DNA of 64,000 nucleotides from an uncultured Lachnospiraceae bacterium (lineage in GTDB: Bacteria > Bacillota > Clostridia > Lachnospirales > Lachnospiraceae). Below, in pieces: positions 25,562-33,358 of this stretch. The position numbers were made by a program, and so were the translations under genes. Location: NCBI GenBank assembly GCA_900549995.1, contig URQQ01000011.1:1-64000 (forward strand), written 5' to 3'. Under the pieces are notes generated by a model. The model was not told the origin of the DNA and searched no databases. It saw only the letters and a list, made by a program, of their open reading frames with translations. Numbering within the stretch: position 1 is the stretch's first letter; every line of letters starts with the position of its first letter.

Positions 25562-25595
25562 CCTTCTTGAATCATAATATTTCAGGAAGGTTTTT
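25562..25595 (+). terminator. Terminator after the Rrf2 gene
   Basis: CCTTCTTGAA pairs with TTTCAGGAAGG (one mismatch) and runs into TTTTTATA. Confidence 0.8.
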
Positions 25596-25645
25596 ATATA
25601 AATATAAAGTGGATAAAAATAGTCTAATATCAAGGAGGTACTACT

Positions 25646-27529
25646 ATGAATCAATGTTACGGATGTACAACATGTCAGAGCGCAGACAAACCGCTGGAGG
25701 GCTATATTGCCGGGCTTCCCTTTGAAACATCCCATCACCGGGTGGAAGGGCAGAGTACAAAATGCGGGTTTGGTCTGCAGGGAGTCTGCTGCCGCCTGTG
25801 TGCCAACGGACCATGCAGGATTACGCCGGAGGCGCCGAGAGGAATCTGCGGGGCGAATGCGGATACGATTGTTGCAAGGAATTTCCTGAGAGCAGTGGCG
25901 TCAGGTTCGGGCTGCTACATTCACGTTGTTGAGAACACAGCGCTGAATGTAAAAAATGTGGCGGAGAAAAAAGGCGAGATTAAAGGACTTAACGCCTTAA
26001 ACCGCCTGGCAGGCATTTTTGAAATTGAAGAGGAAGATGTGCACCTGAGAGCTGAGAAAGTGGCAGATGCAGTGCTTGAGGATCTTTACCTTCCGGAATA
26101 TAAGAAGATGAAGCTGGTGGAGAAGATGGCGTATGCACCCCGCTATGAGAACTGGAAAGCGCTTGGCATTCTGCCGGGCGGAGCGAAATCCGAAGTCTGT
26201 CATGGTGTGGTCAAATGTTCAACGAACCTGAACTCGGATCCTGCAGATATGCTGAAAGACTGCTTAAAGCTTGGAATTTCTACAGGTATTTATGGACTGA
26301 CATTGACAAATCTTCTGAACGATATTGTACTTGGCGAGCCGGAGATCCGTATGGCACCGGTGGGAATGCGTGTAGTAAATCCAGAGTATATCAATATCAT
26401 GATCACCGGACACCAGCATTCAATGTTTACATATCTGCAGAACAGGCTGACAGAAGCTGACGTGGTTGAAAAAGCGAAGAAAGCCGGAGCAGAAGGATTC
26501 AAGCTTGTAGGCTGTACCTGTGTAGGGCAGGATCTTCAGCTTCGGGGCGCTCATTATGAAGAGATTTTTGACGGACATGCGGGCAATAACTATACAAGTG
26601 AGGCAATTCTTGCGACCGGTGCAATCGATGCTGTGATCTCTGAATTCAACTGTACACTTCCGGGAATTGAGCCAATCTGTGATGAACTTCAGATCAAACA
26701 GATCTGTATCGACAGCGTAGCGAAGAAAGCGAATGCAGAACTGAAAGAATTTGATTTCGAGAACCGTGAGAGGGTGACGGAAGAAATTATTGATAAAGTT
26801 GTAGAATCCTATACACAGAGACGAGGAACAGTTTCTCTGAATCTGATGGAAGACCATGGGTATGCCAACACTTTGACAGGAGTCAGCGAAGGTTCACTGA
26901 AAGACTTCCTTGGAGGAACATGGAAACCGCTGGTAGACCTGATCGTATCCGGGGATATCAAAGGTGTCGCAGGTGTCGTTGGATGTTCGAACCTGACAGC
27001 CGGAGGACATGATGTATTGACAGTAGAACTTACAAAAGAGCTGATTGCCAGAGATATCATTGTGCTGACAGCAGGATGTTCTTCAGGCGGGCTTGAGAAC
27101 TGCGGCCTGATGACACCGGAAGCTGCGAAACTTGCAGGGCCAAAACTTCGTGCTGTCTGTGAGAAGCTTGGAATTCCGCCGGTACTGAACTTTGGGCCAT
27201 GTCTTGCAATCGGGCGTCTGGAGATTGTGGCGACAGAACTTGCTGAGACCATCGGTGTTGATCTTCCCAAGCTTCCGCTTGTATTGTCCGCTGCACAGTG
27301 GCTGGAAGAGCAGGCTCTGGCGGACGGATGCTACGGGCTGGCACTGGGACTCCCGCTTCATCTGGGACTTCCGCCGTTCGTAACCGGAAGCTCAGAAGCT
27401 GTCAGGATACTGACAGAAGATATGAAGGAACTGACCGGAGGACAGGTGATTATCAACGCAGACGCAAAACAGTCAGCAGACATTCTGGAACAGATTATTG
27501 TGGAAAAACGCTCTGCACTTCAGATATAG
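25646..27529 (+). CDS. cooS: Divergent anaerobic carbon monoxide dehydrogenase-like protein (CooS family)
   Basis: 627 residues, normal CooS length. Expected cluster ligands are visible: D-cluster Cys40 and Cys48; B-cluster Cys49, 52, 57, 68; C-cluster His256, Cys290 or 292, Cys336, Cys447, Cys478, Cys519. Two oddities appear. The histidine ladder that follows RNFLRAV in characterised enzymes is replaced by CYIHVVENTAL, and the catalytic Lys of the EKAxAI motif appears as Gln556 in LEEQALAD. An extra N-terminal C-x2-C-x2-C (Cys4, 7, 10) is also present. CO oxidation to CO2 is therefore uncertain. CooF-like ferredoxin and flavoprotein genes follow closely. No acetyl-CoA synthase is nearby. AAGGAGG precedes the ATG. 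Confidence 0.85.
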   Translation: MNQCYGCTTCQSADKPLEGYIAGLPFETSHHRVEGQSTKCGFGLQGVCCRLCANGPCRITPEAPRGICGANADTIVARNFLRAVASGSGCYIHVVENTALNVKNVAEKKGEIKGLNALNRLAGIFEIEEEDVHLRAEKVADAVLEDLYLPEYKKMKLVEKMAYAPRYENWKALGILPGGAKSEVCHGVVKCSTNLNSDPADMLKDCLKLGISTGIYGLTLTNLLNDIVLGEPEIRMAPVGMRVVNPEYINIMITGHQHSMFTYLQNRLTEADVVEKAKKAGAEGFKLVGCTCVGQDLQLRGAHYEEIFDGHAGNNYTSEAILATGAIDAVISEFNCTLPGIEPICDELQIKQICIDSVAKKANAELKEFDFENRERVTEEIIDKVVESYTQRRGTVSLNLMEDHGYANTLTGVSEGSLKDFLGGTWKPLVDLIVSGDIKGVAGVVGCSNLTAGGHDVLTVELTKELIARDIIVLTAGCSSGGLENCGLMTPEAAKLAGPKLRAVCEKLGIPPVLNFGPCLAIGRLEIVATELAETIGVDLPKLPLVLSAAQWLEEQALADGCYGLALGLPLHLGLPPFVTGSSEAVRILTEDMKELTGGQVIINADAKQSADILEQIIVEKRSALQI

Positions 27530-27545
27530 AAAGGAGCGTGCGGCT

Positions 27546-27992
27546 ATGAGAAGAATTATAATTGAATATGAAAAATGTGACGGCTGTAAAAACTGTTCCG
27601 TGGCATGTATGCAGGCGCACCGTAAAGATGAAGGCACGGTCTACGATCTGGATCTTACAGACCCGGAGAATGAATCGAGAAATTTTATATTAAAAGATGA
27701 AGAGGGAAATTACCGGCCGGTATTCTGCAGACATTGTGATGAGCCGGAATGTGTGATGTCCTGTATGAGCGGTGCTTTGAGAAAAGATCCTGAGACAGGG
27801 CTTGTGACATACGATGAGAACAAATGCGGTTCCTGCTTCATGTGTGTCATGAACTGCCCGTTCGGTGTTTTGAAGCCAGATCGGACAACAAGAACCAGGG
27901 TGATCAAATGTGACTTCTGCAAAGATGCAGGCAGTGAACCAAGCTGTGTGAAATCCTGTCCCAAACAGGCAATCCATGTAGAGGAGGTGTAA
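27546..27992 (+). CDS. cooF: CooF-like 4Fe-4S ferredoxin
   Basis: 148-residue electron carrier with four cysteine motifs for up to four [4Fe-4S] clusters: CDGCKNCSVAC, CRHCDEPECVMSC, CGSCFMCVMNC and CDFCKDAG..CVKSC. This matches the HycB/CooF family that accepts electrons from CODH. The ATG at 27546 follows AAAGGAGCG and is preferred over an upstream in-frame codon overlapping cooS. It lies 16 bases after cooS and three bases before the flavoprotein gene, so the three form one operon. Confidence 0.92.
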   Translation: MRRIIIEYEKCDGCKNCSVACMQAHRKDEGTVYDLDLTDPENESRNFILKDEEGNYRPVFCRHCDEPECVMSCMSGALRKDPETGLVTYDENKCGSCFMCVMNCPFGVLKPDRTTRTRVIKCDFCKDAGSEPSCVKSCPKQAIHVEEV

Positions 27993-27995
27993 AAT

Positions 27996-29216
27996 ATGAA
28001 ATATGTAATCATTGGAGTTGGGGCAGCGGGGATGACTGCTGCTTCTGAGATACGCGCATTTGCACCGGATTCTGAGATTGTCATGATTTCAAAGGATCAG
28101 AAAGTCCATTCCAGATGTATGCTTCACAAATACATTTCCCACGAAAGAGATGCCGAGAGCCTGAACTTTGCGGAGGAAGACTTTTTTGAGAAAAAGAAAA
28201 TACGCTGGGTCAAAGAAGCGGTGACTGTCATTGACACAGAGAACCAAAAAGTAACACTGGCATCAGGGGAAGAGTCTTATGACAAGCTTCTGATCGCGTC
28301 TGGCGCCAACAGTTTCCTGCCTCCGGTCGGAGATTTAAGGAAAGCTTCGAATGTGTTTGGTCTCCGTCATCTGACGGATGCCCAGGCAATCGATGAGATG
28401 GCAGAACAGTCCGAGAATATCCTGATTATCGGTTCCGGCCTTGTGGGTCTGGATGCGGCGTACGGACTTTTAGAACGGGGGAAAAAGATCTCGATTGTAG
28501 AGATGGCAGATCAGATTCTTCCGGTGCAGCTCGACGCACATGCGGCATCTGAATATCAGACACGGTTTGAGAAGGCGGGAGCCAGGTTTTATCTTGGCCG
28601 GAAGGCGCAGGAGGCAAAATGCCAGGATGACGGAAAGATCCATGAAGTTGTATTTGATGACGGCACTTCGGTACCATGCGACATGATCATTGTGGCAGCT
28701 GGAGTCCGCACAGCGACCGAGTTTGCAGAGGGAAGCAAAATCGAGATGAACCGGGGAATTCTGGTAAATGAATATATGCAGACGTCAGACCCGAATGTCT
28801 ATGCGGCGGGAGATGTCACAGGGCTTTCAGGAATCTGGCCAAACGCGATGAAACAGGGGAAGACTGCCGCACGGAATATGTGCGGATATGAGACGGTTTA
28901 CGAAGACCGGTTTGCGGCGAAGAATACGATCAACTTCTTTGGGCTTACGACACTCTGCCTCGGAAAGATCAAAGCAGACCCGGAAGATCAGATCTTGGTG
29001 AAAGAAGATGCCTTTGTATATAAACGGGCAGTTGTAAATGACGGAAAAGTCCTCGGCATTCTTCTGCAGGGAGATATTTCCAACGCCGGAATCTGGCAGT
29101 ATATCATTAAAAACAATGTAGATATCAGTAAATTCAGGAAAAATCTGTTCCAGATCACATACGCTGATTTCTATCAGACCGGAGAGCGAGGCAAATACGA
29201 ATGGAAGATCTCCTGA
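27996..29216 (+). CDS. FAD/NAD(P)-dependent oxidoreductase of the CODH operon
   Basis: 406-residue class I pyridine nucleotide-disulfide reductase-like flavoprotein. FAD-binding GVGAAGMTAASEIR lies at the N-terminus, NAD(P)-binding IIGSGLVGLDAAYGLLERG near residue 145, and the FAD motif VYAAGDVTG near residue 268. No redox disulfide CxxxxC is visible, so it resembles rubredoxin or NADH oxidase-type reductases. In known cooS-cooF-FNOR clusters this enzyme passes electrons from CooF to NAD(P)+. GAGGAGG in the end of cooF serves its start. Confidence 0.9.
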   Translation: MKYVIIGVGAAGMTAASEIRAFAPDSEIVMISKDQKVHSRCMLHKYISHERDAESLNFAEEDFFEKKKIRWVKEAVTVIDTENQKVTLASGEESYDKLLIASGANSFLPPVGDLRKASNVFGLRHLTDAQAIDEMAEQSENILIIGSGLVGLDAAYGLLERGKKISIVEMADQILPVQLDAHAASEYQTRFEKAGARFYLGRKAQEAKCQDDGKIHEVVFDDGTSVPCDMIIVAAGVRTATEFAEGSKIEMNRGILVNEYMQTSDPNVYAAGDVTGLSGIWPNAMKQGKTAARNMCGYETVYEDRFAAKNTINFFGLTTLCLGKIKADPEDQILVKEDAFVYKRAVVNDGKVLGILLQGDISNAGIWQYIIKNNVDISKFRKNLFQITYADFYQTGERGKYEWKIS

Positions 29217-29241
29217 GGCGGGCTGCATTCACAAAAAATAC

Positions 29242-29270
29242 TTTAAAAACTGCTTCTGTTATGATATAAT
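29242..29270 (+). promoter_or_regulatory. Probable promoter of scfA
   Basis: TTTAAA (29242-29247), a 17-base spacer, TATAAT (29265-29270), 35 bases before the peptide start. Confidence 0.55.
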
Positions 29271-29305
29271 ACCTAAAGTGAATGCAAACGTAAGGAGGAA
29301 CTGAG

Positions 29306-29449
29306 ATGAAACATATTAAAACATTGAATACACAGACATTGAACAACACAATCAAAAAAGGCGGATGTGGAGAATGCCAGACATCCTGTCAGTCTGCTTG
29401 TAAAACATCTTGTACAGTAGGCAATCAGACTTGCGAACATAAGAAATAA
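29306..29449 (+). CDS. scfA: Six-cysteine SCIFF peptide precursor
   Basis: 47-residue ribosomally made peptide with cysteines at positions 21, 24, 28, 32, 36 and 43 and an N-terminal leader (MKHIKTLNTQTLNNTIKKGG). This is the SCIFF (six cysteines in forty-five) family, nearly universal in Clostridia. Thioether crosslinks are introduced by the radical SAM maturase encoded next. AAGGAGGAACTGAG precedes the ATG. Its biological role is not known. A hairpin follows before the maturase gene. Confidence 0.95.
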   Translation: MKHIKTLNTQTLNNTIKKGGCGECQTSCQSACKTSCTVGNQTCEHKK

Positions 29450-29475
29450 TTACACTGCATAAAAAGACAGATGAA

Positions 29476-29503
29476 GGCAGCGGCTTGGCTTTAGGCCGCT
29501 GCC
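29476..29503 (+). terminator. Hairpin between scfA and scfB
   Basis: GGCAGCGGC pairs perfectly with GCCGCTGCC around a ten-base loop. It lacks a clean T run, so partial termination or RNA processing may keep the peptide in excess over its maturase. Confidence 0.65.
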
Positions 29504-29544
29504 TATTCATGTGTGGAGAATGAAAAGGAAAGGGGTACCAGGCC

Positions 29545-30948
29545 TTGATTCATCAATACCAGAATAATGGATATCGAATTGTACTGGATGTAAACAGTGG
29601 ATGTGTTCATGTCGTGGACGAGCTTTGTTACGATATGCTTGCATATCTGACGGATATACAGGGAGACTGGACGGCAGACGAGCTTCGTTCAAAAGACGTG
29701 CTGTCAAAACTGGTGTTACATCTGGAGAAAACATATAATAAAGAAGAAATTAAAGAGACTCTTGGTGATCTGATCGAACTTACTGAAGCAGGACAGCTTT
29801 TTGCAAAGGACGAGTATGAAGATTATATCGGAGAGGTTAAACAGAGAAAGACGGTTGTAAAGGCACTGTGTCTTCACATTGCCCATGACTGTAACCTTGC
29901 ATGCAAATACTGCTTTGCAGAGGAAGGTGAATACCACGGACGCCGTGCGCTGATGACTTATGATGTCGGCAGGAAGGCACTGGACTTTCTGATTGCCAAT
30001 TCCGGCAGCAGAAGGAATCTGGAAGTGGATTTCTTCGGCGGGGAACCGCTGATGAACTGGGAAGTCGTAAAACAGCTCGTGGCATACGGGCGGGAGCAGG
30101 AGAAACTGCATGATAAGCATTTCCGGTTTACGGTGACGACTAACGGGGTATTGTTAAATGACGAAATCCAGGAATTTGTCAATAAGGAGATGGACAATGT
30201 TGTCTTAAGTCTTGACGGAAGGAAAGAAGTCAATGACCGGATGCGTCCATTCCGGAACGGAAAGGGAAGTTATGATCTGATCGTTCCGAAATTCCAGAAG
30301 CTCGCAGACAGCAGAGGACAGGAACGTTACTATATCCGCGGGACATTCACGAGAGATAATCTGGATTTTTCCAACGATGTACTGCATTTTGCGGACCTGG
30401 GATTCAAACAGATGTCAATCGAGCCGGTGGTAGGCGCAGACACAGACCCATATGCAATTAAAGAAGAGGATCTTCCTCAGATATTTGAAGAATATGACCA
30501 GTTAGCAAAAACAATGGTTGAACGGGAGAAAGAAGGTAACGGATTTAACTTCTTCCACTTTATGATTGACCTGGAAGGCGGCCCCTGTGTGGCAAAGAGG
30601 CTTTCCGGATGCGGCTCAGGTACAGAGTACCTCGCTGTAACACCTTGGGGTGATTTCTATCCATGCCATCAGTTCGTAGGAGATGAGGATTTCCTGATGG
30701 GCAATGTAGAGGAAGGGATCGTGAAACCTGAGATTGCAGACGAATTCAGAGGCTGCAGTGTCTATTCCAAAGATAAGTGCAGAAATTGCTTTGCCAGATT
30801 CTACTGCAGCGGCGGATGTATGGCAAATGCATATAAATTCCAGGGTTCCCTCCATGATGCATACGATATCGGGTGTGAGATGGAGAGAAAACGAGTGGAA
30901 TGTGCAATTATGATAAAGGCTGCTTTGGCAGACGAAGAAAGGAAGTAG
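29545..30948 (+). CDS. scfB: SCIFF radical SAM maturase (thioether-forming)
   Basis: 467-residue enzyme that forms sulfur-to-carbon crosslinks in the SCIFF peptide. It begins MIHQYQNNGYRIVLDVNSGCVHVVD, typical of the family. The radical SAM motif is CNLACKYC (about residues 118-125), and the C-terminal SPASM domain has C..YPCHQF..CSVYSKDKCRNCFARFYCSGGC for auxiliary Fe-S clusters. A TTG start at 29545 is used, supported by AAAGGGG ten bases upstream and by the conserved N-terminus. secDF follows three bases after the stop, an order common in Clostridia. Confidence 0.95.
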   Translation: MIHQYQNNGYRIVLDVNSGCVHVVDELCYDMLAYLTDIQGDWTADELRSKDVLSKLVLHLEKTYNKEEIKETLGDLIELTEAGQLFAKDEYEDYIGEVKQRKTVVKALCLHIAHDCNLACKYCFAEEGEYHGRRALMTYDVGRKALDFLIANSGSRRNLEVDFFGGEPLMNWEVVKQLVAYGREQEKLHDKHFRFTVTTNGVLLNDEIQEFVNKEMDNVVLSLDGRKEVNDRMRPFRNGKGSYDLIVPKFQKLADSRGQERYYIRGTFTRDNLDFSNDVLHFADLGFKQMSIEPVVGADTDPYAIKEEDLPQIFEEYDQLAKTMVEREKEGNGFNFFHFMIDLEGGPCVAKRLSGCGSGTEYLAVTPWGDFYPCHQFVGDEDFLMGNVEEGIVKPEIADEFRGCSVYSKDKCRNCFARFYCSGGCMANAYKFQGSLHDAYDIGCEMERKRVECAIMIKAALADEERK

Positions 30949-30951
30949 GAC

Positions 30952-33099
30952 ATGAAGAAAAGTAAAGGAATCATAAGCCTGATTGTAACTGTACTGCTGA
31001 TTGCGCTGCTTGGGTTTACAACCATTGTCGGGTTCGGCAAAGGGAATACTGGTTCAGCAAAGAATATTAAGCTTGGCCTTGACCTGGCAGGCGGTGTCAG
31101 CATTACGTATCAGACGAAGGACAAGAACCCAAAAGCGGAAGAGATGAGTGATACGATCTACAAGCTTCAGAAGCGTGTGGAACAGTATAGTACAGAGGCT
31201 TCTGTTTATCAGGAAGGCAATAACCGTATCAACATTGAGATTCCGGGAGTTTCTGATGCCAACGAAATTCTGGATGAACTTGGACAGCCAGGTTCCCTTG
31301 TATTCACTGATTCAGAAGGCAATGAAGTACTGACAGGTACGGATGTTGCGACTGCTTCGGCAAAGACAACACAGGATGATATGAAGAACAAGGAATACAT
31401 TGTAGAATTGTCTCTGACAAAAGAGGGTACACAGAAATTCAAAGAGGCGACTGCTGCCAATGTAGGTAAGATTATTAACATTGTCTATGACGGTGAGACG
31501 ATCAGCAGCCCGCGTGTCAAAACAGAAATTGACGGCGGAGAGGCATATATCGATGGTATGGCTTCCTATGAAGAAGCAGAGAATCTTGCCTCAACAATCC
31601 GTATCGGAGGTCTGAAACTTGAACTGGAAGAACTCCGTTCCAATGTCGTAGGTGCACAGCTTGGAGAAGAAGCTATCTCGACAAGCCTTATGGCAGGAGC
31701 CATCGGTCTTGCGATTGTATTTATTTTTATGTGCATCGTATATCTGATCCCTGGTCTGGCTTCGAGCATTGCGCTTCTGATCTATACGGGGATTGTACTT
31801 GTACTTTTGAATGCATTTAATATTACATTGACGCTGCCGGGTATCGCAGGTATCGTGCTTTCGATTGGTATGGCGGTAGATGCCAATGTTATTATATTTG
31901 CCCGTGTAAAAGAAGAGATTTCTGCCGGCAAGAGCGTGAGATCCGCTCTGAAACTTGGATTTAAGAAAGCGCTCTCTGCGATTGTCGATGGTAATATCAC
32001 AACACTGATCGCAGCCATTGTACTTGGATTAAAGGGAAGCGGAAGTGTCAAAGGTTTTGCACAGACACTTGCCCTGGGTATTGTAGTATCCATGTTCACT
32101 GCGCTTGTAATTACACGTATGATTATTTTTGCGTTCTATGCAGTCGGACTGAAAGATGCAAAATTTTATGGAACGAAGAAAGAACGTGCACCGATCAACT
32201 TCCTTTCAAAGAAGAATCTTTTCTTTGTCATTTCAATCCTTGTGATTGTGGCAGGAATCGCGGTGATGGGTGTCAACGGCGCAAGGAAAAATGGAATCCT
32301 GAACTACAGTCTGGAATTTAAGGGTGGTACATCAACAACGGTGGAATTCACAGAAGACTATTCCATCAAAGAAATCGATTCAGAGATTGTTCCGGTCTTT
32401 GAGGATATCACCGGGGATGCCAATGTGCAGCCGACGAAGGTGAAAGACAGCAACAGTGTAATCTTCAAGACACAGACCCTGAACCTTGATACACGTGAAG
32501 AACTGAATAAAGCCCTTGTGGACAAGTTCGGAGTAGATGAAAATAAAATTACATCAGAAAATATCAGTTCCACCATCAGCTCTGAGATGAGAAGTGATGC
32601 AATTGTTGCGGTGATCATTGCGACAATCTGTATGCTTGTATATATATGGTTCCGGTTTAAAGATATCCGCTTCGCAGCCAGTGCGGTTGCAGCACTTGTA
32701 CATGACGTACTTGTCGTGCTGGCATTCTACGGTGTGGCAAGAATATCTGTCGGCAACACATTTATTGCATGTATGCTGACAATCGTAGGTTACTCGATCA
32801 ATGCGACGATTGTAATTTTCGACAGAATCCGTGAGAACTTAAAGAGCCAGAGGAGACAGGAAAGTCTGGAAGATGTTGTCAACAACAGTATCACACAGAC
32901 ACTGACCAGAAGTATCTATACCTCATTGACAACGTTTGTTATGGTTGCGGTACTGTTCATTCTGGGAGTCAGCTCCATCCGGGAATTCGCACTTCCGCTT
33001 ATGGCAGGTATCGTATGCGGTGCTTATTCATCGGTATGTATCACCGGAGCATTGTGGTATGTGATGAAGACAAAACTTGGTGCAGGCAAGACGAAATAG
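30952..33099 (+). CDS. secDF: Fused SecDF protein translocase subunit
   Basis: 715-residue accessory component of the Sec translocase that uses ion motive force to complete export. The SecD half has a first helix, a periplasmic domain (KNIKLGLDLAGGVSITYQT, RIGGLKLELEEL) and five helices. The SecF half starts near residue 410 with its own helix, the FKGGTSTTVEF motif and the ending block ARISVGNTFIACMLTIVGYSINATIVIFDRIRENL. Conserved charged residues for proton transfer (GMAVDANVIIFARVKEEI; DRIREN) are present. AAAGGAAGTAGGAC overlaps the end of scfB. Confidence 0.97.
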   Translation: MKKSKGIISLIVTVLLIALLGFTTIVGFGKGNTGSAKNIKLGLDLAGGVSITYQTKDKNPKAEEMSDTIYKLQKRVEQYSTEASVYQEGNNRINIEIPGVSDANEILDELGQPGSLVFTDSEGNEVLTGTDVATASAKTTQDDMKNKEYIVELSLTKEGTQKFKEATAANVGKIINIVYDGETISSPRVKTEIDGGEAYIDGMASYEEAENLASTIRIGGLKLELEELRSNVVGAQLGEEAISTSLMAGAIGLAIVFIFMCIVYLIPGLASSIALLIYTGIVLVLLNAFNITLTLPGIAGIVLSIGMAVDANVIIFARVKEEISAGKSVRSALKLGFKKALSAIVDGNITTLIAAIVLGLKGSGSVKGFAQTLALGIVVSMFTALVITRMIIFAFYAVGLKDAKFYGTKKERAPINFLSKKNLFFVISILVIVAGIAVMGVNGARKNGILNYSLEFKGGTSTTVEFTEDYSIKEIDSEIVPVFEDITGDANVQPTKVKDSNSVIFKTQTLNLDTREELNKALVDKFGVDENKITSENISSTISSEMRSDAIVAVIIATICMLVYIWFRFKDIRFAASAVAALVHDVLVVLAFYGVARISVGNTFIACMLTIVGYSINATIVIFDRIRENLKSQRRQESLEDVVNNSITQTLTRSIYTSLTTFVMVAVLFILGVSSIREFALPLMAGIVCGAYSSVCITGALWYVMKTKLGAGKTK

Positions 33100-33104
33100 C
33101 AGAC

Positions 33105-33147
33105 AAAATGGTGCTGAGAGGTATGAAACCTTTCAACACCATTTTTT
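33105..33147 (+). terminator. Terminator after secDF
   Basis: AAAATGGTG pairs with CACCATTTT, with TGA/TCA and GGT/ACC inner pairs, and the stem runs into TTTTTT. Confidence 0.85.
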
Positions 33148-33157
33148 CGATGAAAGT

Positions 33158-33218
33158 CCCGCCAAGTGGACAGGAGATGTACAGGTTTGCCTGTACATCT
33201 GCCTGTATATTTGGCGGG
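33158..33218. repeat. Long three-tier inverted repeat upstream of recJ
   Basis: Nested pairing is exact in three blocks: CCCGCCAA (33158-33165) with TTGGCGGG (33211-33218), ACAGG (33170-33174) with CCTGT (33202-33206), and AGATGTACAGG (33175-33185) with CCTGTACATCT (33190-33200) around TTTG. No T run follows. It could be a structured leader of recJ or a small palindromic repeat element. The remaining 140 bases to recJ hold no gene. Confidence 0.75.
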
Positions 33219-33358
33219 CTGGACGGAATGAGCAGGCAGGACGTCAGTCCGGATTGCGAATTCCGGCGGCGAATACGGGAGCACCAAAGGTGCGGAGTAT
33301 TCGGCTTTCATCCAGCAGGCAGCCGGACAATGTATTTTTACTAAGGAGAATTGATACG

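Noticed and set aside
33077..33358. A 94-codon upstream extension of recJ
   Set aside because: It would run through the secDF terminator and the long hairpin, and the family start with a good ribosome site is at 33359.
33220..33358. A second THF-type riboswitch in front of recJ, because GGCTGGACGG resembles part of the folT leader
   Set aside because: The GCGTTAAGTG core and closing helix are absent, so the short match is chance.
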